62,529 nt of DNA from Halochromatium glycolicum (GTDB taxonomy: Bacteria > Pseudomonadota > Gammaproteobacteria > Chromatiales > Chromatiaceae): assembly GCF_016584085.1 (NCBI RefSeq), contig NZ_NRSJ01000027.1, positions 1-62,529 of the forward strand, given 5' to 3'. Made by a program: the position numbers and the translations under genes. Under the pieces are notes generated by a model. That model was not told where the DNA came from. It saw only the letters and a list, made by a program, of their open reading frames with translations, and did not search any database. Below are positions 50,872 to 59,159 of this stretch, piece by piece. How positions within the stretch are numbered: the stretch's first letter is position 1; every line of letters begins with the position of its first letter.

Positions 50872-51297
50872 GTGACAGAAGAACAAGACACAACGCGGGT
50901 ACCGGCGTCGCTGACTGACAGCAGCGAGGGCCCGGTCAGTCGAGAAGCGCTATACGAGATGGTCTGGTCCGAGCCCATGCTCCGAGTGGCGGCCCGGTTT
51001 GGCGTGTCGTCCAGCTACATGGCCCGCGTCTGCACGCTGCTCAACGTACCGCGGCCTGAGCGCGGCTATTGGGCGAAACTGGCAGTCGGCAAAGCGCCGA
51101 AGCAATCGCCACTCCCCGAACCGCGTCCGGGCGACCCGCTCGAGTGGACGCGGGACGGAGCCCTGCCGAAGCGGGCCCGATCCATCCCGAAGCCGCCCGA
51201 CCAGCGGCTGCGAGGGAAGCGCACGGTAAAGCGGCAGCTTCCGGATCGGCATCCACTGGTCAGCGTCGCCGCCTCCACCAATAAGTCGCTGATTTGA
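50872..51297 (+). pseudogene. Unknown island protein truncated at the attR-like site
   Basis: 141 codons. Helix-turn-helix-like N-terminal part (REALYEMVWSEPMLRVAARF, then GVSSSYMARVCTLLNVPRPE and RGYWAKLAVGK), seen in large hypothetical proteins of genomic islands, then a basic linker. The frame runs into the ssrA 3'-end repeat at 51267-51280 (residues VAAST) and stops 17 bp later. Family members I recall are longer, so I read it as cut by the integration event. ATG or GTG starts between 50854 and 50872 are possible. Confidence 0.55.
51267..51280 (+). other. attR-like copy of the ssrA 3' end
   Basis: Exact 14-bp copy of the tmRNA end (47319-47332) in the same orientation, 3.95 kb downstream. 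Immediately beyond it sequence character changes, and a strong terminator follows at 51401, which could be the original ssrA terminator displaced by the island. Confidence 0.6.
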
Positions 51298-51400
51298 TTA
51301 GATCAGCACCCTCGCTGGGAACACTATTGGGAAAAGACTGAAGAGCAGATAGCACTTGCTCATTGCTTCTGGCACTGCTGAGCATCCTCTAGACCGATGA

Positions 51401-51426
51401 AAGCCCGCTCCAACGCGGGCTTTTTT
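51401..51426 (+). terminator. Rho-independent terminator
   Basis: AAGCCCGC (51401-51408), loop TCCAAC, GCGGGC, then six T. Textbook intrinsic terminator, about 120 bp after the attR-like site and oriented to end plus-strand transcripts. Confidence 0.85.
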
Positions 51427-51585
51427 GTTTCCGCTCGAACCCCGTGATTGATGATGCATGTCTGACCGTCGGCGCGCACGAACGGCGCCTGATGTTCGCG
51501 CGCTGTCGGACCGACTCGACCCCAGCCATCGCTCACGTAGCCCACAGCGTCACCGATGCCATAGGCCACATGCTTCTCCCATCAC

Positions 51586-52041
51586 TCAGACGGGAGCCTG
51601 AAGTACCGTTGATGTGCGTCCCCTGAGGCGCATGCCGTCGCGAATGTTCAGTCCGATCAGCCACAGATTCACGCCGCCGGCGACCAGCTCGAGCGCCTGC
51701 GCGCCGTAGAAGCTGAGATCGAACGCGCCTTGGCCGGCTTTGAGATTCAGAAAGAGCGCGAGCGGCATCAGGACCAAGATGCCGTTTAGCGCGATCACCG
51801 GCATGCGCCGACGTTTGGCCGCGACCAACGGGTGCTCACTGCGGCGCGACAGCACAAAGCCGCTGCCGCCGGTCATGGCCAGCAGTGGCACAAGGACGAA
51901 CAGCGCATAGACGATCGCTTGCTTTACATCGGCGATCGCTGCGTAAGAGAGAAATCCCTCCGCCATCAGCGTCGCAGCCATGAAGGTTGCGATCAGCCCG
52001 AAGGCGAACAGCGCGGCAAAGCGGTGAACACTAGTCAACAT
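51586..52041 (-). CDS. Four-helix integral membrane protein, unknown function
   Basis: 151 residues with four hydrophobic segments: FAALFAFGLIATFMAATLMA, AIVYALFVLVPLLAMTGGSG, PVIALNGILVLMPLALFLNL and LELVAGGVNLWLIGLNI. Basic loops SRRSEHPLVAAKRRRM and RDGMRLRGR place both ends in the cytoplasm. GAGGA 8 bp before ATG 52041 decides the start over 52056. It overlaps the end of the marR gene, so it is probably the regulator's target. No family recognised. Confidence 0.75.
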   Translation of the reverse strand: MLTSVHRFAALFAFGLIATFMAATLMAEGFLSYAAIADVKQAIVYALFVLVPLLAMTGGSGFVLSRRSEHPLVAAKRRRMPVIALNGILVLMPLALFLNLKAGQGAFDLSFYGAQALELVAGGVNLWLIGLNIRDGMRLRGRTSTVLQAPV

Positions 52042-52498
52042 CGTCGAGATCCTCATTGGGTGAATGATGCAACTGGCTCAGTGCCGTCAGCGTGCGCAAC
52101 GTCGCCGCCAGATCGTCGTCGGGAATCGCTGCGCAGACCGAGCGGGCGTGCGCCTGCCATGCCGTCTGCACGGCGTCGTAGATGCGCTCACCCGCTTCGG
52201 TGAGCGCGAACAGCGGTGAGCGTTTATGGGCCGGATTGGCCCGCTTGGCTACCAGCCCGTCCCGCTCCAGCAGCGCGAGCTGCTTGCTCGCGCCCTGTCG
52301 CGTCACGCCCATCTGTCGGGCGATGGCCGGTGCCGACGCCGGAGCACCCGCTAACGCCAACGCCCCGAGCATCTGCCAGCGCGCACTGGTGAGCCCGAAA
52401 GGCGCCACGAATACATCACCCCACTCGATGAGGCGCCCGTGCGCGCGAAACAGCGCCAGCACCGTCGCGGTGAGTTGTTCCGGATTCTCGTCAGTCAC
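52031..52498 (-). CDS. MarR-family transcriptional regulator
   Basis: 155 residues. Winged helix with TSARWQMLGALALAGAPASA, PAIARQMGVTRQGASKQLAL and LERDGLVAKRANPAHKRSPL, then a C-terminal dimerisation helix. GTG 52498 with AGGAGG (52503-52508) just upstream is the start; an ATG at 52534 would include the ribosome-binding site. It overlaps the membrane protein gene by 11 bp. A perfect palindrome 15 bp upstream of the start is the likely operator. Confidence 0.88.
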   Translation of the reverse strand: MTDENPEQLTATVLALFRAHGRLIEWGDVFVAPFGLTSARWQMLGALALAGAPASAPAIARQMGVTRQGASKQLALLERDGLVAKRANPAHKRSPLFALTEAGERIYDAVQTAWQAHARSVCAAIPDDDLAATLRTLTALSQLHHSPNEDLDDVD

Positions 52499-52512
52499 TG
52501 AACCTCCTAAAA

Positions 52513-52524
52513 GCAACCGGTTGC
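52513..52524. promoter_or_regulatory. Palindromic MarR-type operator
   Basis: GCAACCGGTTGC is a perfect 12-bp palindrome just upstream of the marR start. A further half site (CCGGTTG) lies near 52555, in the AT-rich promoter zone. MarR proteins typically repress from such sites. Confidence 0.6.
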
Positions 52525-52958
52525 TGTATAGCAATTCAGTTTACACTATGGAAGCCGGTTGTCAATATGCCAGAACGAAGGATCTGACGAGCGAGGCGAT
52601 CCACGGCAGACGTGTAAGGCCGGTTCACGATCGGCTGTGGAGCGCCAATCCCCGCCGCGAGGCGCAACGGCCACCTGCGCACGGCGTCGCTTCGCGCGCC
52701 ATACCGGCGCGCCAACCATCATTGAGCAGGCAAGGAGGGAACGTTTGCGCGAGCTCGCCGCCGCAGGGCTTCGCGTGGGGAGGCAGCTCTGGATGGCAGC
52801 ATCATGGCGAACCGCCAACGCAGGCTTTACTGGTCGACGGCTGTTCTTGTGCCTTTGGCCGGAGGGTGGTCAGTCCTTGATCGATCAGAGCAGAGTGTTT
52901 CCGTATGGCAATCATGACGGGGGTTCGGGGCCAGACCCGCTGCCGCTATGCACAGCCA

Positions 52959-52979
52959 TATCCACAGCCTTCGTGGATA
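52959..52979. repeat. DnaA-box-like palindrome, copy 1
   Basis: TATCCACAG and GTGGATA face each other around a short centre, preceded by GCCGCTATGCACAG and followed by GCGCTTGACAGGA, both shared with the copy at 59160. Confidence 0.7.
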
Positions 52980-53147
52980 AAGAGCGCTTGACAGGAGCCC
53001 TGTTACTTGCTCCCCACGGTGTCGACCAACCGCCCCTAAGCCACTGATTTTCGATGATGGTTAGTGGATGACCAAACTGTTTCGATCAGCGCTAAGTCCC
53101 GGTTCCGGCGATAGCTTCTGCCGTCCGTCCGCAATTGTTCAACAGAC

Positions 53148-53170
53148 TTGTCCACAATGGGGGTGGACAA
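53148..53170. repeat. DnaA-box-like palindrome, copy 2
   Basis: TTGTCCACA and GTGGACAA inverted pair; the flanks CAACAG upstream match the copy at 56532. Confidence 0.65.
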
Positions 53171-53191
53171 CCGCTGGGCTGGAAAGCCGAC

Positions 53192-53557
53192 TCACCGACG
53201 GGGCCGTGTCGATAACCAGGCCCGGTACCGCAGCCAGGTATCGGACGTGTTCTGGGGCGTTCTCTGCGCCTTGGCAGCGTCCGGCGTCGACTCCCTGTGC
53301 ACGGGTAGCGCATTGAGCGCCAACCGCACGGCTTGGCGGTCATCGAAGTCGCGTTTGGCCATCAGGGCGCGCTGCGCCGCCTCCAGATCGGCGACCAACC
53401 GATGGTCATCCGCCGTGAGGCCTTGCAGCAGCCGCTTGACACCTTCGATGCGCCAGTGATTCTCCTTCAGCGCCTCAGGATCGATCTCTGTCTGTCGCAG
53501 CGTCGCTTCGAGAAAGCCCTTGCAGAGCTGTAGCGCTGTTTCCGCGGGATCATTCAA
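53192..53557 (-). CDS. Hypothetical helical protein
   Basis: 121 residues, unrecognised. Predicted helical, acidic N-terminal half with TALQLCKGFLEATLRQTEID and WRIEGVKRLLQGLTADDHRL, basic C-terminal end. No signal peptide or membrane span. ATG 53557 lacks a clear Shine-Dalgarno. Codon use is consistent with a resident gene. Divergent from the nucleotidyltransferase remnant. Confidence 0.55.
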   Translation of the reverse strand: MNDPAETALQLCKGFLEATLRQTEIDPEALKENHWRIEGVKRLLQGLTADDHRLVADLEAAQRALMAKRDFDDRQAVRLALNALPVHRESTPDAAKAQRTPQNTSDTWLRYRAWLSTRPRR

Positions 53558-53626
53558 CTGTCAGAGCCCTCTGTAAATCGCGTCGAAGAGGCCGAATCGG
53601 CGGCCGCGCTTGCCCGTCTTGCCCAC

Positions 53627-54098
53627 ATGAGCGAGTCCTATGCAGGCGTGCTGGGGCCTGGGTTGGCACGTCCAGTCCTCATCGGAACCCATGCCTTCAA
53701 CGCACTGGGCAATCTGCTTGGCGTGCGCTGGAGCACCCAGATGCAGACGCAGGATAGGGACCTGGCTGCTGATACCGATGTCGATCTCGCCATCCCGCCC
53801 AACATGCCGACCCTCGGCTCCGCACTGGAGCAGCTCGAGATGGGCTTTCTTCCGGTGCCAGCGCTCGATCCACGCGTCCCGTCAACGGCGTTCAAGGTGC
53901 GCTGCCAAAGCCTCCGCGTCGATCTGCTCACGCCCTTGGTGGGTCGCGCCCGCGCGGCGAGCGTCTGCGTGCCGGCGCCCTGCCGCCGCTCCTGGCCGGC
54001 GTCGACGGCTGGCTGATCGGCGCGGATCGCGGCCATCTGGCCGACTGCACCTCGGACCTGGAGGCGGTCAGCCGCTGGCGAGCGCTCAGCGCTCGTAG
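53627..54098 (+). pseudogene. Nucleotidyltransferase remnant (GSU2403-like)
   Basis: The frame reads VLIGTHAFNALGNLLGVRWS, then TQDRDLAADTDVDLAIPP and FLPVPALDPRVPSTAFKVRC, the core of a nucleotidyltransferase family often seen in accessory DNA. An open frame continues upstream of 53627 without a start. After DLLTPLVG it shifts: the following frame would give RLRAGALPPLLAGVDGWLIG. 5'-truncated and frameshifted; its 3' end runs into the convergent IMPDH-like gene. Confidence 0.55.
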
Positions 54099-55597
54099 GA
54101 TTCGATGCGCGCGGCCGCGCTCAGCGGCACCAGGAACGCGGTCGGGTCCGGCAGCACCTTCTCCCGCACCGCGGCCAGCGTGGTTTCACCGCCGTAGCTC
54201 ACGGATGACTGCAGGTGGCCGCGGATGCGCTGGAGGATGGTGCTGACGCTGCCCCGGTAAGGCACCTGGATTTCCTGACCTTCAGGCGGGATTTCAAGCG
54301 CTGCGTCGCGCTCTTCGCTGCTGCCGCTGTCGTAGAGCGCTTCCATCACGGCCTCGGGCGAGGTCATGCCGCGGTAAAGCTTTTTCTTCATGTGCGTCGC
54401 CGGGTCCTGGATCACGTGGCCCGGCGCCTCGTCAGTGCCGGACAGCGCGCTGCCGAGCATTACCGTCGACGCCCCGCAGATCAGGGCGAGAAAGATGTCC
54501 TTGTCGGTTTTCACGCCACCGTCGGCGACGATCGGCACCTTGTCACCGACGGCGAGATAGGCCTCACGGATAGCCTGCAGCTGCGGCACCCCGGCCGCGG
54601 TTTCCAGCCGCGTGCGGCAGCCGCAGCCGGGCCCGACGCCGACCTTGATGGCGTCGGCGCCGATATCGCGCATGAAGCGCGCACCCGCGCTGGTCGCGAT
54701 ATTGCCGCAAACCAGCGGCACGTTCCCAAACTGGCCCCGCAGCCCGGCAACAGCCCGCTCCATGATTACCGAGTGACCGTGAGCGATGTCGACGAACAGC
54801 AGATCGGCACCGGCCTCCAGCAGCGCCGCGGCCCGCTCCAGATAATCGCCGCGCGCGCCGACCGCCGCGGCGCAGCGCAGGTGGCCGGCGCTATCCTTGC
54901 TGGCGCCGGGCTGTTTGCGGTTGAGATTGATGTCGCGGCGGGTGATGAGGCCCTGGATGCGATTCGCGCCATCGATGAGCGGCAGGCGCTCGATGCGGTG
55001 TTCGAACATCAGCCGTTCGGCCTCGTCGGTGGAGATGTCCGGTGCGCCGGTCACCAAGCGAGACAGCGGTGTCATGAAATCGTCGACCACTCGATCCTCG
55101 GCAGCATCATCGTGCACCGGCGTGTCGCGGTTCGAGAGCAAACCGGCCAGCACGTTGGAGCCACTGGCCGTCTCGATCAGGATGCCGGTGATGCCGTGCT
55201 GCCGCGCGAAACGCCTAGCTTGGCGGATACTGGTGCCCATCGGCAGGCACAGAGGACTGTCGATCACAGCGCTCTGGCTGCGCTTCACCACGGCGACCTC
55301 GGACGCCTGGCGCTCGATGCTCATGCCGCGATGCACGACCCCAATGCCCCCATGCATCGCCATGGCCCGCGCCATGTCGGCGCCGGTGACGCTGTCCATG
55401 TTCGATGAAACGATCGGCAGATCCAACGCAATGTCCGCCGTCAGCAGCGATTTGACGCTGATCGTGCGGCGGGTCTGCGACTCGGTCTTCTGCGGCCGGA
55501 ACAGGAAATCGTCGAAGGTCCTGCCGGCCCAGAAAGCCGCCTCGTCCGGCGTAGCGGTGAAGGCACTGTCCACGTTCTGCCACCTGCTCATTGCCAT
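54086..55597 (-). CDS. IMP dehydrogenase / GMP reductase family protein with CBS domains
   Basis: 503 residues. TIM barrel with inserted CBS pair (DFMTPLSRLVTGAPDISTDE, then LMFEHRIERLPLIDGANRIQ). Catalytic loop reads GVGPGCGCRTR instead of the usual GVGPGSICTTR; the cysteine position is kept. Flap segment has KKLYRGMTSPEAVM. The barrel carries SNMDSVTG and IVADGGVKTDKDI. Length fits IMPDH and GuaB1-type GMP reductase; the altered loop suggests a paralogue rather than the housekeeping guaB. ATG 55597 or 55591 could start it. It is isolated among accessory genes. Confidence 0.82.
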   Translation of the reverse strand: MAMSRWQNVDSAFTATPDEAAFWAGRTFDDFLFRPQKTESQTRRTISVKSLLTADIALDLPIVSSNMDSVTGADMARAMAMHGGIGVVHRGMSIERQASEVAVVKRSQSAVIDSPLCLPMGTSIRQARRFARQHGITGILIETASGSNVLAGLLSNRDTPVHDDAAEDRVVDDFMTPLSRLVTGAPDISTDEAERLMFEHRIERLPLIDGANRIQGLITRRDINLNRKQPGASKDSAGHLRCAAAVGARGDYLERAAALLEAGADLLFVDIAHGHSVIMERAVAGLRGQFGNVPLVCGNIATSAGARFMRDIGADAIKVGVGPGCGCRTRLETAAGVPQLQAIREAYLAVGDKVPIVADGGVKTDKDIFLALICGASTVMLGSALSGTDEAPGHVIQDPATHMKKKLYRGMTSPEAVMEALYDSGSSEERDAALEIPPEGQEIQVPYRGSVSTILQRIRGHLQSSVSYGGETTLAAVREKVLPDPTAFLVPLSAAARIESYER

Positions 55598-55993
55598 GGG
55601 TCAGTCTCAGGTTGCGCTGCGGTCAAAGGCGGAAAGAGTCTCGATCGCGGCAACGGATAGCCGTCGCCGACCTATCGCGAGTTCGGATCACCGGCCAGCA
55701 AGACGACCGCGGCTAGCGCATCTTACATCGAGCTCGGCTCCGAGCTCGTCAGCCTAACGTTCATGCTAACGTTCATGGCACGGTGCCACCCCAGACGATC
55801 AATTCCGCGTGATTCACGGTAACATGGGTATCGCCCAGCTTCTGCAGGCGTTCTGACGCCGAGTTGGGTGTGCTCAAACCTCGCTTGGCGTAGTTTGCCC
55901 TATGCGGGAGCGGCCTCCGGCTCCGACCAGACCTGCAGGCTGCACGACGATATGCTCAACCCTTCTCCAGCCCAAACCCATTGAGAGAGCAAT
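55598..55993. other. Intergenic region upstream of the poly-Asp lipoprotein
   Basis: 396 bp with no gene. It contains a 12-bp direct repeat (taacgttcatgc type, about 55756-55779) and one copy of the 42-bp dispersed repeat (55782-55823). Confidence 0.5.
55782..55823 (+). repeat. 42-bp dispersed repeat, copy 1
   Basis: Matches 60203-60244 over 42 bp without gaps, about 8 differences by eye; core GCGTGATT-ACGGTAAC is the most conserved part. Confidence 0.65.
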
Positions 55994-56173
55994 ATGGCCA
56001 CATCCAATCAAGCGCACCCCGACGAGCACACGAAGGACGTTGACATGGATCGCCGCGGATTCTTGGCACGGGTCTCCCAGATCACGCTGGTGCTCGCCGC
56101 CGCTGGGACACTGACCGCCTGCGGTGAAATGGACGATGACGACGATGATGATGATGATGACGACGACGATTGA
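55994..56173 (+). CDS. Tiny twin-arginine lipoprotein with a 13-aspartate tail
   Basis: 59 residues, unrecognised. Polar N-terminus, twin-arginine motif DRRGFLARV (19-27), hydrophobic core ITLVLAAAGTL, and lipobox LTAC with Cys43; after GEM the protein is Asp47-Asp59, thirteen aspartates, then stop. If processed at Cys43 the mature protein is 17 residues, mostly aspartate, anchored by lipid: a possible divalent-cation binder on the membrane. GAGAG precedes ATG 55994. The GAC/GAT mix in the tail shows it is not a simple one-triplet expansion. Confidence 0.6.
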   Translation: MATSNQAHPDEHTKDVDMDRRGFLARVSQITLVLAAAGTLTACGEMDDDDDDDDDDDDD

Positions 56174-56531
56174 GGCTGTCAGGTCATTGTTCCGCGGGCC
56201 GGAGCCTGCGCAGCGGTAGCATCGGCACCGGTGACGGTGCGCGCCTCGTCGGCCCCTTCGCGATGGTGCGGGATGCGCATTCGCGGGGGTCGATCAGCAG
56301 ACGTCAGACCAAGGAGGTCGGGGGCGGCGATGTCGCGGGAACTGGGCTGCAACTACGCGGGAACTGGGCTTGACAGCAGCTCGAGCGGGCGTTGCTCGCT
56401 GACGATAGGGCTCGAGCCGCTCAGTTGTTGATTGTGGATGGCGGTTAGTGATTGACCAAGGTGACGTGACCGAACGTAAGCGACTGTCCAGCCGGTCACT
56501 TGCGGTGGCCATCTGCAACCGATCAACAGGG

Positions 56532-56553
56532 TTGTCCACAAGCGCTGTGGATT
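56532..56553. repeat. DnaA-box-like palindrome, copy 3
   Basis: TTGTCCACA followed by TGTGGATT in inverted orientation, in intergenic DNA. Confidence 0.65.
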
Positions 56554-56594
56554 GCCCGCTGTGTTCCTAACCCCCGCTTGTTCTTAACCTCTGT

Positions 56595-56647
56595 GCTCAG
56601 CGATTGACCGATCGGACGTCCATGTCTCGAAACGGTAATGATCGCGG
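56595..56647 (+). repeat. 53-bp dispersed repeat, copy 1
   Basis: Matches 59070-59122 over 53 bp without gaps, about 8 differences by eye. Shared core TCAGCGATTGACCG. Confidence 0.7.
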
Positions 56648-56663
56648 TGCGTGGAGGGGCCGA

Positions 56664-57062
56664 TCAGGCCGCGACCTTCACCAGGTGCTGCTCCTTGAAC
56701 TGGGCGCGGTGCTCGGCCGAGCGTGGGTCGTAGCCGTTAGCGCTCATCTTCTCGACCAGCCAGTTCGGCAGCCGACCGCGTAGATAGGTGTTGTTCGGAT
56801 TGTCCGGGTCCGCATACCGGGCATAGCCGGCATTGGTATCGGCCGCTTTGCCATTGCGGCGCTTTCGCCCGAGCACGAGACCGGTGATCTCCTCGGCATC
56901 ATAGCCGCGCTCGGTGATCATGCCCTTGATCTCATCGGCAAGCTCACGCTTCTCTTGTTGCTGACGCGCTTCGAGTGCTCGGGCAAGGGCCTGCTTCTCG
57001 GCGTCCAGGTTCTCGAGGTGGGCCTTCAATTCGTCGGCACTGAGTTGTTCGTATTGTTCCAT
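56664..57062 (-). CDS. H-NS histone family xenogeneic silencer
   Basis: 132 residues. N-terminal coiled-coil oligomerisation part (LKAHLENLDAEKQALARALE), a short linker with GRKRRNGKAAD, and a C-terminal DNA-binding domain with YADPDNPNNTYLRGRLPNWL, whose RGR is an AT-hook-like core. Such proteins bind AT-rich foreign DNA and silence it. A position among accessory genes is common. The start at 57062 has GAAG upstream. Confidence 0.88.
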   Translation of the reverse strand: MEQYEQLSADELKAHLENLDAEKQALARALEARQQQEKRELADEIKGMITERGYDAEEITGLVLGRKRRNGKAADTNAGYARYADPDNPNNTYLRGRLPNWLVEKMSANGYDPRSAEHRAQFKEQHLVKVAA

Positions 57063-57627
57063 GGATCGACTTCTTCAGGATGATTGCTGATTGATTCGTC
57101 AGGGAGACGGTTTCTGGACACCGCCTCATCGAGGCGGTGCCCGTTCAGGTGCAATCATTCCTGCATGACGAAACAATTTCAAGGGCCTGCCCCGGTTTCG
57201 GTGCGAATCGGAGCGAGTCGCCGTGCTCCATTTGCGATTCCTCAATGCTGGTCGGGGTTAAGACGACCGATAGCGCTCAGCCTGTCCGGAGACCGGTCAT
57301 CCGGAAGTTGCGTCCAATTGCCAGCCTCGATGCCGAATTGGGCATTCCGAGGCACGTACTTCTACTGACCGAGTTCGTTAGCCGTCGTTTCACCGAGTCT
57401 TCGACCACTCAGCGGTCACGGCTCCGATAAAGGCCTTCATCGCCTTTGGTGATCTTCAGGCGATGCACGCGCTTGGGAGCGGCTTGCTCTGCGACAAGCG
57501 GCCGACAATGCGATCGACATCGAAGGGTGGGCTCGTGTCAACCCTTACGCGGAACTGCGCGAGAGCAGGCGCGGCCTAAGAGACTCCATCAAAACGGCCG
57601 CTTGACTCGTGCACGCCTCTGATTTAA
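57063..57627. other. Intergenic region downstream of 57062
   Basis: 565 bp upstream of the H-NS gene. I see no gene, RNA or repeat in it. Confidence 0.4.
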
Positions 57628-57864
57628 ATGAAGACATCCCCGCCAGCTCAGACTCTCACCCTCGAGATCGATCCCTCACTGCTCGAACAGGTGCACAGGC
57701 AGCTCGAGCGAGCGCGACGAGACATCGAGCCGGAAGCCTATCTCGTCACGCTGGTGACGACGATCCTCGACAATTCCAGCTATCCCATCCGGGCGTCGCG
57801 GACCGATTCAGGGGACATCAAGCTGACCTATCACCTGAGATCGTTCAGCGAGCCATTCGTATAG
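57628..57864 (+). CDS. Small hypothetical protein
   Basis: 78 residues, unrecognised. Reads TLEIDPSLLEQVHRQLERAR, then EAYLVTLVTTILDNSSYPIR and DIKLTYHLRSFSEPFV: a beta-helix pattern of a small soluble protein with sensible codon use. ATG 57628 lacks a clear Shine-Dalgarno. No neighbours suggest a role. Confidence 0.45.
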   Translation: MKTSPPAQTLTLEIDPSLLEQVHRQLERARRDIEPEAYLVTLVTTILDNSSYPIRASRTDSGDIKLTYHLRSFSEPFV

Positions 57865-57878
57865 CGAGGCCTCACCGT

Positions 57879-57914
57879 CCGCTGGGCTGAACCTGTCCGT
57901 TGGGCTGAACCTGC
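57879..57914 (+). repeat. Tandem repeat, 18 bp x 2
   Basis: Two adjacent copies of ccgctgggctgaacctgt-type sequence with two differences. Confidence 0.75.
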
Positions 57915-58148
57915 TCGCTTGGCGTTGGCTCGAGCCGAGCGGCCTGTGTCGGGGATGCCGGGTCCCGCCCGTTGAGCACGATCGAGCGCCGAGGGTGCCG
58001 TGCATGCCGCAGCGAACGGCGTCGATCACCTCCGGCGTCAGCCCTGGCACCTATTGCTGTCCCTTGTTGTAGTCCCTTGCGCATTGGACTTTGACGATAG
58101 CCGTTCTAATCTCAATGTATCGGGGCGTTCTTAAAGACGGTGAATGTG

Positions 58149-58652
58149 ATGAAACGTCTGTATTTCGTCGTGCCCGACAAGGGATCGTGCCAGAACCTTG
58201 TTGCCGAGCTTCGGGATGCTGGCATCCCAAACCGGCACCTGCATGTGGTTGCCAGCCTAACCGTGCCTCTCGACGACCTGCCGAAGGCTGGCCTGACGCA
58301 GAGGACCGACATCGTGCATGGATTCGAACGTGGGCTTGCTCTCGGCGGAACCGCCGGCCTATTGGGCGGCATGCTCGTTCTGGCATTTCCGCCCGCTGGT
58401 GTCGTGGCGGGAGGAGAGGCATTGGTAGCGGCAGTGACCGCTGGCGGCGCAGGGGTCGGTGCACTCGCATTAAGCCTCATTTCCAAGGATAGCCACAACA
58501 AAGACTTGGCGGCCTTCGAAGACGACATCGCCCACGGCCGCATCCTACTCATGGTGGACGTGCCTAAAGACGAGTTGAAACACTGGAAACAGCTGATCTT
58601 GGCACACCATCCTGAGGCGGAAATCGGTGTCGCGGCGCTGCCCCAGACCTGA
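58149..58652 (+). CDS. DUF1269 membrane protein
   Basis: 167 residues. An N-terminal RLYFVVPDKGSCQNLVAELR segment resembles a ferredoxin-like fold, followed by two glycine-rich hydrophobic segments (ALGGTAGLLGGMLVLAFPPA and ALVAAVTAGGAGVGALALSL) and a C-terminal cytoplasmic part with MVDVPKDELKHWKQLI. DUF1269 function is unknown. ATG 58149 is chosen over an upstream GTG at 58140. Confidence 0.8.
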   Translation: MKRLYFVVPDKGSCQNLVAELRDAGIPNRHLHVVASLTVPLDDLPKAGLTQRTDIVHGFERGLALGGTAGLLGGMLVLAFPPAGVVAGGEALVAAVTAGGAGVGALALSLISKDSHNKDLAAFEDDIAHGRILLMVDVPKDELKHWKQLILAHHPEAEIGVAALPQT

Positions 58653-58693
58653 GTGGCTGGGAGCCAACGCCTCGATGACCACAAGCTGCTCCA

Positions 58694-58788
58694 TTATAGC
58701 CATTCCGCCTGATCGCCGGACAGAAAGCGCCGGAACAGTCAGCACCGATGGACGCCGCTTGTCCGGAAACCAGGGCGAGTGACTATAT
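58694..58788 (-). repeat. 95-bp palindromic MITE-like element, copy 2
   Basis: Inverse orientation to the copy at 4304-4398 and the same length. Left end TTATAGCCATTCCGCCTGAT is identical to the inverse complement of copy 1; the right end GACTATAT has decayed from GGCTATAA. It lies 42 bp after the DUF1269 stop codon. Confidence 0.85.
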
Positions 58789-59069
58789 GACTATGCCGAC
58801 GAACAAGGGACCCGGCACCGCCGGCCATCGCCCGCCTTCGGGCGCCTTCGGGCGCCTGCCGCCGGAGGCGGCATCGACGCAGAGGCACGCCATCGCTGCA
58901 TCACCACGTTGGACTCGTCCTGAGTACGGAGCATTCAGCGAGGCGCGATAGGTCGCGTCCGCATGCCAGATCCTCGCTGCCAGCGTCGCTGATCCGGGAC
59001 TGTCAGACCGCACCATCGTCATCCGCCTCGCCTCGTCCGACTGATCTGCTCGAGTTTTTTTGCCCTTGT

Positions 59070-59122
59070 GGTCAGCGATTGACCGTTCGGACATCGATGT
59101 CTTGAAACGGCAATAATCGCGC
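59070..59122 (+). repeat. 53-bp dispersed repeat, copy 2
   Basis: Same orientation as 56595-56647. Here it is followed 38 bp later by a DnaA-box-like palindrome, so the two may be parts of one larger repeat. Confidence 0.7.
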
Positions 59123-59159
59123 GACCTCAGCCGGAACGCGGCGGCCGCTATGCACAGGG

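Larger units (their letters stand above)
52525..53191. other. Intergenic stretch with two DnaA-box-like palindromes
   Basis: About 670 bp with no supportable gene; frames of 80-230 codons on both strands are low-complexity and unlike proteins. It holds the marR promoter zone and two of the five palindromic repeats (52959-52979 and 53148-53170). Confidence 0.5.
56174..56663. other. Intergenic region between the lipoprotein and H-NS genes
   Basis: 490 bp with no gene. It holds a DnaA-box-like palindrome (56532-56553) and one copy of the 53-bp repeat (56595-56647), both shared with 58.9-59.4 kb. Confidence 0.5.

Noticed and set aside
52559..53047. 162-codon plus-strand frame downstream of marR
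   Set aside because: Low-complexity composition, competing frames on both strands, and it runs through the DnaA-like palindrome.
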